Of a DNA stretch of 64,000 nt, positions 29,669 through 40,738 are shown one piece after another. The DNA comes from Mesorhizobium sp. M1C.F.Ca.ET.210.01.1.1. GTDB taxonomy: Bacteria; Pseudomonadota; Alphaproteobacteria; Rhizobiales; Rhizobiaceae. The notes beneath the pieces are model-generated. The model saw only the letters and a program-made list of their open reading frames with translations. It was not told the origin of the DNA and did no database searches. A program made the translations under genes and the position numbers. Where the stretch lies: assembly GCF_004791585.1 (NCBI RefSeq), contig NZ_SRUU01000003.1, positions 124,690-188,689 on the forward strand, written 5' to 3'. Each line of letters starts with the position of its first letter. Positions within the stretch are counted from its first letter, which is position 1.

Positions 29669-30691
29669 ATGCATGAATTGACCACATTGGCTTCGCCGCT
29701 CGATGTCGGCGGCGTAAGGATTCGCAACCGCGTGTTCCTTGCGCCGATGTCGGGCATCACCGACGAGCCATTCCGCCAGCGCACCCATGCGCATGGCGCC
29801 GGGCTCGTCGTGTCGGAGATGGTGGCAAGCGGCGAACTGGCCAAGGGCAGGGCTGGGTGCGACCTGCGCATCCGTCACTCCGGCCTGCCGGTCCATATGG
29901 TACAGCTTGCCGGCCGCGAGGCCGCGCACATGGCCGAAGGCGCGAGAATCGCAGCGGGCGAGGGCGCAGACATCATCGACATCAACATGGGCTGCCCGGC
30001 CAAGAAGGTAACGGGCGGCTATGCCGGCTCGGCGCTGATGCGCGATCTCGACCACGCGCTGTCCCTGATCGAAGCGGTGGTCGGCGCCGTTTCGGTGCCG
30101 GTGACGGTCAAGATGCGGCTCGGCTGGGATGAAAGCGCGCTGAACGCCCCGATGCTGGCACGCCGCGCCGAGCAGGCCGGCGTACGCATGGTGACGGTGC
30201 ATGGCCGCACGCGCTGCCAGTTCTATCAGGGCAAGGCCGACTGGCGCGCGATCGCGCGCGTCAAGCAGGCGGTTTCGATTCCGGTGGTTGCCAATGGCGA
30301 TGTCGGTTCACTCGCGGAGGCGGCAACGATCCTCGAACAGTCCGGCGCCGACGCGGTGATGATCGGCCGCGCCCATTACGGCGCGCCGTGGATCGCAGGC
30401 AGCATCGCAGCGGGCGCCGCTGGCATGTCTGCGCCGGGCATCCCCGAAAGGCCGCAAGCGCTCGCGGACTACGTCGTTTCCCATTACGAGGACATGCTCT
30501 CGCTCTACGGCATCGAAAGCGGTCTGCGCCAGGCGCGCAAACATCTCGGCTGGTATCTGGACCGGCACGCGGCCGGGGCGTCGGCGGAGCAGCGCAAGCA
30601 TATCCTCACCTCGTTCGAGCCGGCTGAAGTCATCACCGGGCTGCGCCACGCGTTCGCCGAAGGCGCGCCTGAATTGCGGAGCGCGGCATGA
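29669..30691 (+). CDS. dusB: tRNA-dihydrouridine synthase (NifR3-like)
   Basis: A 340-residue FMN TIM-barrel enzyme reducing uridines in the tRNA D-loop. It has [12 protein letters not shown], the catalytic cysteine in [25 protein letters not shown] and [13 protein letters not shown] for FMN binding. It is the first gene of the ntr operon, as nifR3 is in rhizobia. The start at 29669 has no good ribosome-binding site but suits the promoter position and family N-terminus. It overlaps ntrB by four bases. Confidence 0.92.
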   Translation: MHELTTLASPLDVGGVRIRNRVFLAPMSGITDEPFRQRTHAHGAGLVVSEMVASGELAKGRAGCDLRIRHSGLPVHMVQLAGREAAHMAEGARIAAGEGADIIDINMGCPAKKVTGGYAGSALMRDLDHALSLIEAVVGAVSVPVTVKMRLGWDESALNAPMLARRAEQAGVRMVTVHGRTRCQFYQGKADWRAIARVKQAVSIPVVANGDVGSLAEAATILEQSGADAVMIGRAHYGAPWIAGSIAAGAAGMSAPGIPERPQALADYVVSHYEDMLSLYGIESGLRQARKHLGWYLDRHAAGASAEQRKHILTSFEPAEVITGLRHAFAEGAPELRSAA

Positions 30692-31826
30692 AGGGCTCTG
30701 TCTCACAGGTGACCGACATGGCGGATGCCGCCAACATCGTGTTGAACACCATCCGCCGCCCGGTGATCATGGTCGATCCCGAAGGATTCATCACCTTCGC
30801 CAATGCGGATGCCGAGGATTTCTTCCGCTCCAGCGCGACCATGCTTGCCCGCAACACGCTGTCCAAGCTGGTGCCGTTCGGCAGCCCGCTGCTGACGCTG
30901 GTGGATCAGGTCCGCGAGCGCCGCGCGCCGGTCAACGAGTACCGCGTCGATGTCTCGTCGCCGCGCCTCGGCATCGAGAAGATGGTTGACCTCTATGTCG
31001 CGCCGGTGCCCGAGTTTCCGGGCTCGGTCGTGGTGATGTTCCAGGAACGGTCGATGGCCGACAAGATCGACCGCCAGATGACGCATCGCGGTGCCGCGCG
31101 CTCGGTCACGGGCCTCGCCGCCATGCTGGCGCACGAGATCAAGAACCCGCTCTCCGGTATCCGCGGCGCCGCCCAGTTGCTGGAGCTTTCGGCATCCGAC
31201 GAGGACCGCGCGCTCACCCGGTTGATCACCGACGAAACCGACCGGATCGTGTCGCTGGTCGACCGCATGGAGGTATTTTCCGACGAACGGCCGATCGAGC
31301 GCTTTCCCGTCAACATCCATGTCGTGCTCGACCATGTGAAGGCGATCGCCAAGAACGGTTTTGCCAAGCGGATCAAGATTTTGGAGGAATATGATCCATC
31401 GCTTCCTCCGGTCTTTGCCAACCGCGACCAGCTCATCCAGGTGTTCCTCAATCTGGTGAAGAACGCTGCCGAGGCGATCGGCGCCGACCCGCAGGGCGAG
31501 ATCGTGCTGTCGACGGCATTCCGGCCGGGCATCCGCGTTTCCGTGCCCGGGACGCAGGACCGTGTCTCGCTGCCGCTGGAATTCTGCGTGCACGACAACG
31601 GCCCCGGCGTGTCCGAGGACATCCTGCCGATCCTGTTCGATCCGTTCATCACCACCAAGCCGAACGGCTCGGGCCTTGGGCTGGCGCTGGTCGCGAAGAT
31701 CGTCGGTGAGCACGGCGGCATCATCGAATGCGATTCGACGTCGCGCGGAACCACGTTCCGCGTCCTGATGCCGGCCTGGAAGGAGACTTCGCCCGGCGCC
31801 GGCGACGAAACTGAAGGAGACCGCAA

Positions 31827-31830
<4 letters not shown>
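30688..31830 (+). CDS. ntrB: Nitrogen regulation sensor histidine kinase NtrB
   Basis: A 380-residue cytoplasmic kinase: a PAS domain (residues about 12-120), an H-box [20 protein letters not shown] near 151 and an ATPase domain with N-box [12 protein letters not shown]1 DNGPG and G2 GSGLGLALV. It phosphorylates NtrC under nitrogen limitation and is controlled by PII proteins. It is overlapped by dusB and ntrC at its two ends (ATGA). Confidence 0.95.
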
Positions 31831-33287
<1,457 letters not shown>

Positions 33288-33342
33288 CGCGCCTTGTTTT
33301 TCGGGAATGAGCCGGGGAAAGATTTCCGTCCCGGCCACACTT

Positions 33343-33371
33343 GTTGCATAATCGCCACAATGCGTTGCATA
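33343..33371 (+). promoter_or_regulatory. Direct repeat GTTGCATA x2 upstream of ntrY
   Basis: GTTGCATA occurs at 33343-33350 and 33364-33371, 21 bp apart (two helical turns), in the 117-bp gap between ntrC and ntrY. The spacing suggests same-face protein binding or part of a promoter for ntrYX. Confidence 0.35.
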
Positions 33372-33404
33372 CATCCGACGCAATGACCGACTCTAGACGG
33401 CGCT

Positions 33405-35696
33405 ATGGCTGCTGAGGCTCCAACATTGAACCAACCGCTTTTCAGCCGGGTCGGCGTTCACGACGGCCGCCGGCTGCTGGCGCTGCCCGGCGTGGTCGCG
33501 ATCGTTGGCGCTATGATCACGGCGGCGATCTCGTTTGCCATTCTGGTCGGCGCGACGCCGATTGCGCCCAATGCAAACACGACCTGGGCGCTGATCGCGC
33601 TCAACGCCGTCTTCGTCCTGTTCCTGATCGCGCTGGTCGCTCGCGAGGTGCGTCGCATCGTCATGGCGCGACGGCACGGCAGGGCTGCCTCGCGGCTGCA
33701 CGTGCGCATCGTCGCCATGTTCGCGCTTGTCGCAGCCATTCCGGCGATCATGGTGGCGATCATCGCCTCGATCACTCTCGATATCGGCCTCGACCGCTGG
33801 TTCGAGATCCGCACTAAGACCATCGTCAATTCGTCGCTGTCGATCGCCGACGCCTATGTCCAGGAAAACGCGCGCAACCTGCAGGGCACGACCTTGTCGA
33901 TGGCCTATGACCTCGACGCCTCGCGCACGCTCTATGGCCTCGACCGCACCGGCTTCCTCGATCTCATGAACAAGGAAGCGGTTGGCCGTGGTCTGGCGCA
34001 CGCGGCGCTGATCAAGCCCGACGGCTCCTTCGTGATGAGCGCCAAGACCGACGCCGATTTCGCCATGCCCGGGCCGCCACCGGGCGCGGTCGACACTGCC
34101 GCCGACGGCAAGCCTGTGCTGATCGAGCCGCGCACGCGCAACATCATGGGCGCAATCGTCAAGCTGCGCGAGATCGAGGGGCTTTACCTCTATACGATCC
34201 GACTGGTCGACCCCGAGGTGATCAGGGCGCGCCAGATCGTCCGGTCCAACACCGACGAATACCGCAATCTCGAGGACAACCGCCGCACCTCCCAGGTGGC
34301 CTTCGCGCTGCCATATCTGTCGCTGACGCTGATCATCATCCTGTCGGCGATCTGGACCGGCATTGCGGTCGCCGACCGTCTGGTGCGGCCGATCCGCCAG
34401 CTGATCGGCGCGGCCGACGAGGTGGCGACCGGCAATCTCGACGTAGCCGTCCCCGTGCGCCAGTCCGACGGCGACGTCGCTTCGCTCGGTGAAACCTTCA
34501 ACAACATGATCCTCGAGCTTAAATCGCAGCGCAACGAGCTGCTGTCCGCCAAGGACCTGATCGACGAGCGGCGGCGCTTCTCCGAGGCGGTGCTGGCGGG
34601 CGTCACCGCCGGCGTCATTGGCGTCGATCCTTATGGCATCGTCACCATCGTCAACCGCTCGGCCGAAACGATGCTCGCGATCTCGGCAAGCGCCGCGCTC
34701 GGACAGAACCTGTCGGCGATCTTGCCGCATGTCGGCCGCGTGTTCGAGATCGGGCGCCAGTCCGGCAAGCCGGTCTATCGCGAGCAGGTGACTTTCTTCC
34801 GCACCGGCATGGAGCGGACCTTCAATGTCCAGATCACCATCGAGGCCGGAGACGACGGCTCGGAAGAGAAATCCTATGTCGTCACCGTCGACGACATCAC
34901 CGATCTGGTGCAGGCGCAGCGCTCGTCGGCCTGGGCCGATGTGGCACGGCGCATCGCCCACGAGATCAAGAATCCGCTGACGCCGATCCAGCTTTCGGCC
35001 GAGCGCATCAAGCGCCGTTACGGCAAGGTCATCACCGAGGACCGCGAGGTCTTCGACCAGTGTACCGACACCATCATCCGCCAGGTCGAGGATATTGGCC
35101 GCATGGTCGACGAATTCTCGGCCTTCGCCCGCATGCCGAAGCCGGAGATGAAAGTCATCGATCTGCGCGAATCGCTGCGCGAGGCGTCGTTCCTCGTGGA
35201 AGTCAGCCGCTCCGACATTGCTTTCCAGCGCGATTTCGGCAACGAGCCGCTCAAGGGCACGTTCGACAGCCGCCTGATGGCGCAGGCCTTCGGCAACGTC
35301 ATCAAGAACGCCGCTGAAGCCATCGACGGACTTGATGCGAAAGACCGTTCCGACGGCACAATCCGGATTCAAGCCGGGCGCCAAGATGGCGCCATAAGAA
35401 TCGACGTTATCGACAACGGCAAAGGGCTGCCGCGCGAGAATCGACAGAGGCTACTCGAGCCCTACATGACGACGCGCGAAAAAGGCACCGGCCTTGGCCT
35501 CGCTATCGTCAAGAAGATCGTGGAGGACCATGGCGGCCGGCTCGAATTGCACGACGCGCCGCCGGATTTCCACGGCGGCCGGGGCGCGATGATCTCGATC
35601 ATCCTGCCGTCGGCGGCGGTCGTTGCCGCGCCGCCACGCGGCGAGGGCCGCGACGAACACGAACGAGAAACTGAAAAGGTCGGTAATGGCGTCTGA
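33405..35696 (+). CDS. ntrY: Membrane sensor histidine kinase NtrY
   Basis: A 763-residue kinase with four N-terminal membrane segments enclosing a periplasmic region (spans near residues 25-50, 57-77, 95-120 and 300-325). HAMP (RLVRPIRQLIGAADEVATGN), PAS and the H-box [25 protein letters not shown] follow, then a HATPase with NAAEAIDG and GTGLGLAIVKK. It partners NtrX in nitrogen, redox and envelope control. Its last 11 bases overlap ntrX. Confidence 0.94.
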   Translation: MAAEAPTLNQPLFSRVGVHDGRRLLALPGVVAIVGAMITAAISFAILVGATPIAPNANTTWALIALNAVFVLFLIALVAREVRRIVMARRHGRAASRLHVRIVAMFALVAAIPAIMVAIIASITLDIGLDRWFEIRTKTIVNSSLSIADAYVQENARNLQGTTLSMAYDLDASRTLYGLDRTGFLDLMNKEAVGRGLAHAALIKPDGSFVMSAKTDADFAMPGPPPGAVDTAADGKPVLIEPRTRNIMGAIVKLREIEGLYLYTIRLVDPEVIRARQIVRSNTDEYRNLEDNRRTSQVAFALPYLSLTLIIILSAIWTGIAVADRLVRPIRQLIGAADEVATGNLDVAVPVRQSDGDVASLGETFNNMILELKSQRNELLSAKDLIDERRRFSEAVLAGVTAGVIGVDPYGIVTIVNRSAETMLAISASAALGQNLSAILPHVGRVFEIGRQSGKPVYREQVTFFRTGMERTFNVQITIEAGDDGSEEKSYVVTVDDITDLVQAQRSSAWADVARRIAHEIKNPLTPIQLSAERIKRRYGKVITEDREVFDQCTDTIIRQVEDIGRMVDEFSAFARMPKPEMKVIDLRESLREASFLVEVSRSDIAFQRDFGNEPLKGTFDSRLMAQAFGNVIKNAAEAIDGLDAKDRSDGTIRIQAGRQDGAIRIDVIDNGKGLPRENRQRLLEPYMTTREKGTGLGLAIVKKIVEDHGGRLELHDAPPDFHGGRGAMISIILPSAAVVAAPPRGEGRDEHERETEKVGNGV

Positions 35697-37047
35697 CATT
35701 CTCATCGTCGATGACGAGGAAGACATCCGCGAACTCGTCGCCGGTATCCTGAGCGACGAAGGTCACGAAACCCGCACGGCACACGATGCCGACAGCGCGC
35801 TGGCGGCGATCGCCGATCGCGCGCCGCGGCTGATTTTCCTCGATATCTGGCTGCAGGGCTCGCGCCTCGATGGTCTGGCGCTGCTCGACGAGATCAAGAC
35901 GATGCATCCGAACATGCCGGTGGTGATGATCTCCGGCCACGGCAACATCGAAACGGCGGTGTCGGCCATCCGTCGCGGCGCCTATGATTTCATCGAGAAG
36001 CCGTTCAAGGCCGACCGTCTCATCCTGGTCGCCGAACGTGCGCTGGAGACCTCCAAATTGCGGCGCGAGGTCTCCGACCTCAAGCTGCGCAGCGGCGAAA
36101 CCTTCGACCTGATCGGCATGTCGTCGGCGATGAGCCAGTTGCGGCAGACCATCGAGCGCGTCGCGCCGACCAACAGCCGCGTCATGATCGTCGGCCCTTC
36201 CGGCTCGGGCAAGGAACTGACGGCGCGCGCCATCCATGCGCTCTCGGCGCGCAAGACGGGACCGTTCGTGACGCTGAGCGCCGCAACCATCACGCCGGAG
36301 CGCATGGAGATCGAGCTGTTCGGCACCGAATCGAACGGCACCGAGCGCAAGGTCGGGGCGCTGGAGGAGGCGCATCGCGGCATCCTCTACATCGATGAAG
36401 TGGCCGACATGCCGCGCGAGACGCAGAACAAGATCCTGCGCGTGCTGGTCGAACAGCAGTTCGAGCGGGTAGGGGGCACCAAGCGCGTCAAGGTCGATGT
36501 CCGCATCATCTCCTCGACCGCGCAAAACCTGGAGGCGATGATCGCTGACGGCCGCTTCCGCGAGGACCTCTATCATCGCCTGGCGGTGGTTCCGGTCATG
36601 GTGCCGGGTCTCGCCGAGCGGCGTGAGGATATTCCTTATCTCGTCGACAATTTCATGAAGCAGATCGCGCGCCAGGCCGGCATCAGGCCGCGCCGCATCG
36701 GCGACGACGCTTTGGCCGTGCTGCAGGCGCACAACTGGCCGGGGAACGTTCGTCAGCTCCGCAACAATGTCGAGCGGCTGATGATCCTGGCGCGCGGCGG
36801 CGACGCCGACGCGCCGATCACCGCCGACCTCCTGCCTTCCGAGATCGGCGACGTCATGCCCCGCACGCCGAACCAGTCGGACCAGCACATCATGGCGCTG
36901 CCGCTGCGCGAGGCGCGCGAGCAGTTCGAGAAGGACTATCTGATCGCACAGATCAACCGCTTCGGCGGCAACATCTCGAAGACGGCCGAGTTCATCGGCA
37001 TGGAGCGGTCCGCTCTGCACCGCAAGCTGAAGTCGCTGGGCGTGTAA
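35686..37047 (+). CDS. ntrX: Response regulator NtrX, lacking the GAFTGA motif
   Basis: A 453-residue NtrC-family regulator: receiver with LIFLDIWLQGSRLDG, AAA+ domain with Walker A GPSGSGKELTAR and Walker B GILYIDEVADM, and a Fis-type HTH (FGGNISKTAEFIGMERSALHRKLK). Where NtrC has [13 protein letters not shown], NtrX reads ELFGTESNGTERKVGA, so the loop that contacts sigma-54 is replaced. It is therefore unlikely to be a sigma-54 activator. ATG 35686 has AAAAGG upstream. Confidence 0.94.
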   Translation: MASDILIVDDEEDIRELVAGILSDEGHETRTAHDADSALAAIADRAPRLIFLDIWLQGSRLDGLALLDEIKTMHPNMPVVMISGHGNIETAVSAIRRGAYDFIEKPFKADRLILVAERALETSKLRREVSDLKLRSGETFDLIGMSSAMSQLRQTIERVAPTNSRVMIVGPSGSGKELTARAIHALSARKTGPFVTLSAATITPERMEIELFGTESNGTERKVGALEEAHRGILYIDEVADMPRETQNKILRVLVEQQFERVGGTKRVKVDVRIISSTAQNLEAMIADGRFREDLYHRLAVVPVMVPGLAERREDIPYLVDNFMKQIARQAGIRPRRIGDDALAVLQAHNWPGNVRQLRNNVERLMILARGGDADAPITADLLPSEIGDVMPRTPNQSDQHIMALPLREAREQFEKDYLIAQINRFGGNISKTAEFIGMERSALHRKLKSLGV

Positions 37048-37049
37048 AA

Positions 37050-37093
37050 GCAATTCCAGGAAAAGTGCGCAGCGGTTTTCCGTCCGGAACTGC
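37050..37093. repeat. Palindromic intergenic repeat, copy 1 (GCAATTCC family)
   Basis: GCAATTCC-AGGAAAA (from 37050) pairs with GTTTTCC and GGAACTGC (to 37093). It begins 3 bases after the ntrX stop. The same element follows the gene ending at 45605 and the region upstream of 48242. Confidence 0.7.
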
Positions 37094-37185
37094 GTAAACT
37101 CCCAGCGACTATTGGCCCACGCGATTGTCCATTACGGCAGCGGTGGAATCGCCTAAGAAAGCCGGACATTTCCCTGAGGTGTTCC

Positions 37186-38049
37186 ATGCCCCGTATTGCC
37201 TATGTCAACGGGCGCTACGTCGCCCACGCTGAAGCCTGCGTCCATATCGAGGATCGCGGCTACCAGTTCGCCGACGGCGTCTATGAAGTCTGCGAGGTGG
37301 CGCGCGGCTATATCGTCGACATGCCGCGCCATCTCGCCCGGCTCAAGCGCTCCCTGAAGGAATTGTCGATCGCCTGGCCCGTCACGGAGGGTGTGCTGCC
37401 GCTGCTGGTCCGCGAGGTGGTGCGGCGCAATCATGTCGTGAACGGTCTGGTCTATGTCCAGGTGACGCGCGGCGTCGCCAGCCGCGAATTCGTCTTTCCG
37501 GTAGACGGCACCCGGTCGTCTTTGGTGATAACCGCCAGGAAGGCAGATCCCGCCGCGGCGGCCAAGCGGGTCGAAACCGGCATCAAGGTGATCACCGTGC
37601 CCGAGAATCGCTGGGACCGCGTCGACATCAAGAGCACCGGCCTTTTGCCCAATGTGCTCGCCAAGCAGAAGGCCAAGGAAGCGGGTGCCCAGGAGGCCTG
37701 GTTCGTCGACGCGGATGGCACGGTCAAGGAAGGCGGCTCTTCCAACGCATGGATCATCACCGGCGACGGCGTTCTGGTGACGCGGCCGGCCGAGCACGGC
37801 ATCCTGCGCGGCATCACCCGCACGACGCTGTTCGATGTCGCCGCCAAGCTCGGTTTGAAGATCGAGGAGCGCGGGTTTTCGGTCGCCGAGGCCAAGGCGG
37901 CGCGCGAGGCTTTCATCAGTTCGGCGACCACGATCGCCATGCCGGTGGTTGAAATCGACGGTGCGCCGATCGCAAATGGCCACCCTGGTTCTATGACACT
38001 TTCGTTGCGGCAGGCCTTTTTTGACATTGCGGAAAAAAGTCCGGCCTGA
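37186..38049 (+). CDS. dat: D-amino-acid transaminase
   Basis: A 287-residue class IV PLP aminotransferase. It starts MPRIAYVNGRYVAHAEACVHIEDRGYQFADGVYE. The PLP lysine is in DIKSTGLLPNVLAKQKA near residue 146, and EGGSSNAWI and GILRGITR bind the cofactor phosphate. D-alanine or D-glutamate production for peptidoglycan is the likely role. The gene is fixed between ntrX and hfq in Rhizobiales. Confidence 0.9.
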   Translation: MPRIAYVNGRYVAHAEACVHIEDRGYQFADGVYEVCEVARGYIVDMPRHLARLKRSLKELSIAWPVTEGVLPLLVREVVRRNHVVNGLVYVQVTRGVASREFVFPVDGTRSSLVITARKADPAAAAKRVETGIKVITVPENRWDRVDIKSTGLLPNVLAKQKAKEAGAQEAWFVDADGTVKEGGSSNAWIITGDGVLVTRPAEHGILRGITRTTLFDVAAKLGLKIEERGFSVAEAKAAREAFISSATTIAMPVVEIDGAPIANGHPGSMTLSLRQAFFDIAEKSPA

Positions 38050-38124
38050 TAACCGCAAAGGTGGAATGAACCTCAACTATCTCGTTCTGCTTGTCGTTTA
38101 GGCGGCAAGAGGGGGTTTGCGCGC

Positions 38125-38153
38125 TTGACAGGTGCCGCGTAATTTGGCGCATT
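38125..38153 (+). promoter_or_regulatory. Possible hfq promoter (perfect TTGACA -35)
   Basis: TTGACA at 38125-38130 and CGCATT 17 bp downstream (38148-38153) lie about 40 bases before the hfq ATG. The -10 is poor, so confidence rests on the -35 box and on the 143-bp gap after dat. Confidence 0.35.
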
Positions 38154-38192
38154 GGCTCGTAGACCGAAGGGGATCGGCGAAAGACAAAAACA

Positions 38193-38438
38193 ATGGCGGA
38201 ACGATCGCAAAACCTTCAGGACCTGTTCCTGAATTCAGTTCGCAAGAGCAAAAATCCACTCACCATCTTCCTCATCAACGGTGTGAAGCTGACAGGCGTC
38301 GTCACTTCGTTCGACAATTTCTGTGTGTTGTTGCGGCGCGACGGGCATTCCCAGCTCGTCTACAAGCACGCCATTTCCACGATCATGCCGAGCCAGCCGG
38401 TTCAGATGTTCGATGGCGAGGAAAGCCAGGGCGCCTGA
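38193..38438 (+). CDS. hfq: RNA chaperone Hfq
   Basis: An 81-residue Sm-like protein forming hexamers that pair small RNAs with mRNAs. It has [27 protein letters not shown] and the Sm2 motif [10 protein letters not shown]. It ends directly at the hflX start, an old and conserved pairing. Its presence fits the small RNA candidate reported at 5580. Confidence 0.97.
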   Translation: MAERSQNLQDLFLNSVRKSKNPLTIFLINGVKLTGVVTSFDNFCVLLRRDGHSQLVYKHAISTIMPSQPVQMFDGEESQGA

Positions 38439-39824
38439 TTGGCACGTGAAAAGGACGCGGACCGCAGCGTTCGCGGAAAACAGGGGCATCAACTCGGGCC
38501 GGAAGCCAAGGATCCGACCCGGGCGGTTGTCATTGTGCCTGTGCTTACGCGCCAGTCGCGCGACGATGATTCGAGCAGGCCGCGGCTGAGCCGCTCGGCG
38601 GATGCCCGCCACGACGAAGCTGTCGGGCTTGCCAGCGCCATCGATCTCAATCCGGTCCACACGGCGGTGGTGACGGTCGCCGATCCGCGCCCGGCAACGC
38701 TGCTCGGCAGCGGCAAGGTGGCGGAGTTCGCCGACATCGTGAAGGAGCGCAAGGCGGAGCTGGTCATCGTCGACCATCCGCTGACGCCGGTGCAGCAGCG
38801 CAATCTCGAGAAAGAGCTGAACGCCAAGGTGCTCGACCGCACCGGGCTGATTCTGGAAATCTTCGGCGAGCGCGCCAGGACCAAGGAAGGCACCCTCCAG
38901 GTCGAGCTGGCGCATCTCAACTACCAGAAGGGCCGCTTGGTGCGGAGCTGGACCCACCTCGAACGGCAGCGCGGCGGCGCCGGGTTCCTCGGCGGCCCCG
39001 GCGAAACGCAGATCGAATCGGACCGCCGCATCCTTCAGGACAAGATCACCAAGCTGAAGCATGAGCTGGAAACGGTTCGCCGCACCCGCGACCTGCATCG
39101 TGCCAAGCGCAAGAAGGTGCCATTCCCGGTTGTGGCGATCGTTGGCTACACCAATGCCGGAAAGTCGACGCTGTTCAACCGGATGACCGGTGCAGGGGTG
39201 CTGGCCGAGGACATGCTGTTTGCCACGCTTGACCCGACATTGCGCCGGGTGCGGCTGCTGCATGGCACACCGATCATCCTGTCGGATACGGTGGGCTTCA
39301 TCTCCGACCTGCCGACGCATCTGGTCGCGGCGTTCCGTGCGACGCTGGAAGAAGTCGTCGAGGCCGATCTCGTGCTGCATCTGCGAGACATTTCCGATCC
39401 CGACACGGCCGCGCAAGCCGAAGATGTCGAGCGCATCCTTGGCGACCTCGGCGTCGATGCCGCCGACACCGGTCGCGTGATCGAGGTGTGGAACAAGATC
39501 GATCTGCTCGACGAAGGCAATCGCGAACGTCTGCTTGCCGGGAGCGTCGGCGGCAAGGCGCCGCCAATCGCGATATCGGCGGCGACGGGCGAGGGGATCG
39601 ACGCGCTGAGGGCGCTCATTGAGACCAGGGTGTCAGGCGAGCTCGAGACCATGACCGTGACGCTAAATCCGGCCCAGCTCGGCCAGGTCGACTGGCTCTA
39701 CCGCAATGGCGATGTCGTTTCGCGGACCGACAATGAGGACGGCAGCGTCACCCTCTCCCTGACGGCGACACACAGCGCCAGACAGGAGATAGAGAGCAGG
39801 CTGAACCGCAGGAACGGCGGATAA
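38439..39824 (+). CDS. hflX: Ribosome-associated GTPase HflX
   Basis: A 461-residue GTPase that splits stalled or hibernating ribosomes. The N-terminal nucleotide-binding domain has GSGKVAEF, and GGRGxGE-type GFLGGPGETQIESDRR follows. The G domain has G1 GYTNAGKST, G3 DTVGF and G4 NKID. The start is taken as the TTG immediately after the hfq stop (GAGGAAAG 13 bases upstream), but the first 25 residues are weakly conserved and the start is uncertain. Confidence 0.92.
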   Translation: MAREKDADRSVRGKQGHQLGPEAKDPTRAVVIVPVLTRQSRDDDSSRPRLSRSADARHDEAVGLASAIDLNPVHTAVVTVADPRPATLLGSGKVAEFADIVKERKAELVIVDHPLTPVQQRNLEKELNAKVLDRTGLILEIFGERARTKEGTLQVELAHLNYQKGRLVRSWTHLERQRGGAGFLGGPGETQIESDRRILQDKITKLKHELETVRRTRDLHRAKRKKVPFPVVAIVGYTNAGKSTLFNRMTGAGVLAEDMLFATLDPTLRRVRLLHGTPIILSDTVGFISDLPTHLVAAFRATLEEVVEADLVLHLRDISDPDTAAQAEDVERILGDLGVDAADTGRVIEVWNKIDLLDEGNRERLLAGSVGGKAPPIAISAATGEGIDALRALIETRVSGELETMTVTLNPAQLGQVDWLYRNGDVVSRTDNEDGSVTLSLTATHSARQEIESRLNRRNGG

Positions 39825-39832
39825 CCCGTTGC

Positions 39833-40657
39833 TTATTTTGCGCTTTTTGCCTGCTGCCAAAGCGCTTCCATCTCGTCCAGCGTCGCTTCTTCCAGCGAAC
39901 TGTCCTTGGCCTCGAGCGCCCGCTCGACATAGTGGAATCGGGAACGGAATTTCTCGTTGGTGCCGCTGAGCGCGGCTTCGGCATCGAGCTTCAAATGGCG
40001 GCCAAGATTGACGACGGCAAACAGCAAGTCGCCGAACTCGTCCTTGATCGGTGCCGCGTCGCCTCCTGCGAGCGCCTCGCGCAACTCGCCGATCTCTTCC
40101 TCTATCTTGTCGAGGATCGGCGCCGCCTCGCTCCAGTCGAAGCCGACGCGCGCAGCCTTCTCCTGCAGCTTGAGCGCGCGGGTCAGGGCAGGGAGCGCAA
40201 CCGGCACGCTGTCGAGATAACCCTTGCCGTGATCTTCCGGGTCAAGGCCGCGCGCGATGCGGGCGTTGCGCTTGCCGGCCTTCTCCGCCGCCTTGATCTT
40301 CTCCCACATGCCCTTGGCCATGCCGGCGCTGCGCGCCTTCTCGTCGCCGAAGACATGCGGGTGGCGACGGATCATCTTGGTGGTGATGGCCTCGATGACG
40401 TCGCCGAACGCGAACTCGCCGGCCTCTTCCGCCATCTGCGCGTGGTAGACGACCTGCAGCAGCAGGTCGCCCAGTTCCTCGCGCAGATCGTCGAGATCAC
40501 CGCGCGCGATGGCGTCGGCGACCTCGTAAGCTTCCTCGATCGTGTAGGGCGCGATGGTGGAAAAATTTTGCTCGATGTCCCACGGACAGCCGGTCTTCGG
40601 CGCCCTGAGCGCCGCCATGATCTCGACCAGCCGGGAAATGTCCTTGGAGGGTTTCAT
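39833..40657 (-). CDS. mazG: Nucleoside triphosphate pyrophosphohydrolase MazG
   Basis: A 274-residue tandem MazG protein hydrolysing non-canonical or excess NTPs. The first domain has CPWDIEQNFSTIAPYTIEEAYEVADAI and EELGDLLLQVVYHAQ; the second has EEIGELREALAGG and EFGDLLFAVVNLGRHL. It is convergent with hflX, separated by 8 bases. No mazEF genes are nearby, so it acts in housekeeping here. Confidence 0.93.
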   Translation of the reverse strand: MKPSKDISRLVEIMAALRAPKTGCPWDIEQNFSTIAPYTIEEAYEVADAIARGDLDDLREELGDLLLQVVYHAQMAEEAGEFAFGDVIEAITTKMIRRHPHVFGDEKARSAGMAKGMWEKIKAAEKAGKRNARIARGLDPEDHGKGYLDSVPVALPALTRALKLQEKAARVGFDWSEAAPILDKIEEEIGELREALAGGDAAPIKDEFGDLLFAVVNLGRHLKLDAEAALSGTNEKFRSRFHYVERALEAKDSSLEEATLDEMEALWQQAKSAK

Positions 40658-40738
40658 GCGGCGAATCCTAACGCGCAGCTTGGCGAGCGACCAATGCCGC
40701 GGGCTGGCGAAAGCCGGTTGTCCACAGTTGCCGAGGCT

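Noticed and set aside
33393..35384. 663-residue open frame on the minus strand
   Set aside because: Antisense shadow of ntrY, which has all its kinase motifs on the plus strand.
39833..40657. MazG as part of a mazEF system or phage defence
   Set aside because: There is no toxin-antitoxin or phage gene next to it. The tandem-domain form is the housekeeping NTP pyrophosphohydrolase.
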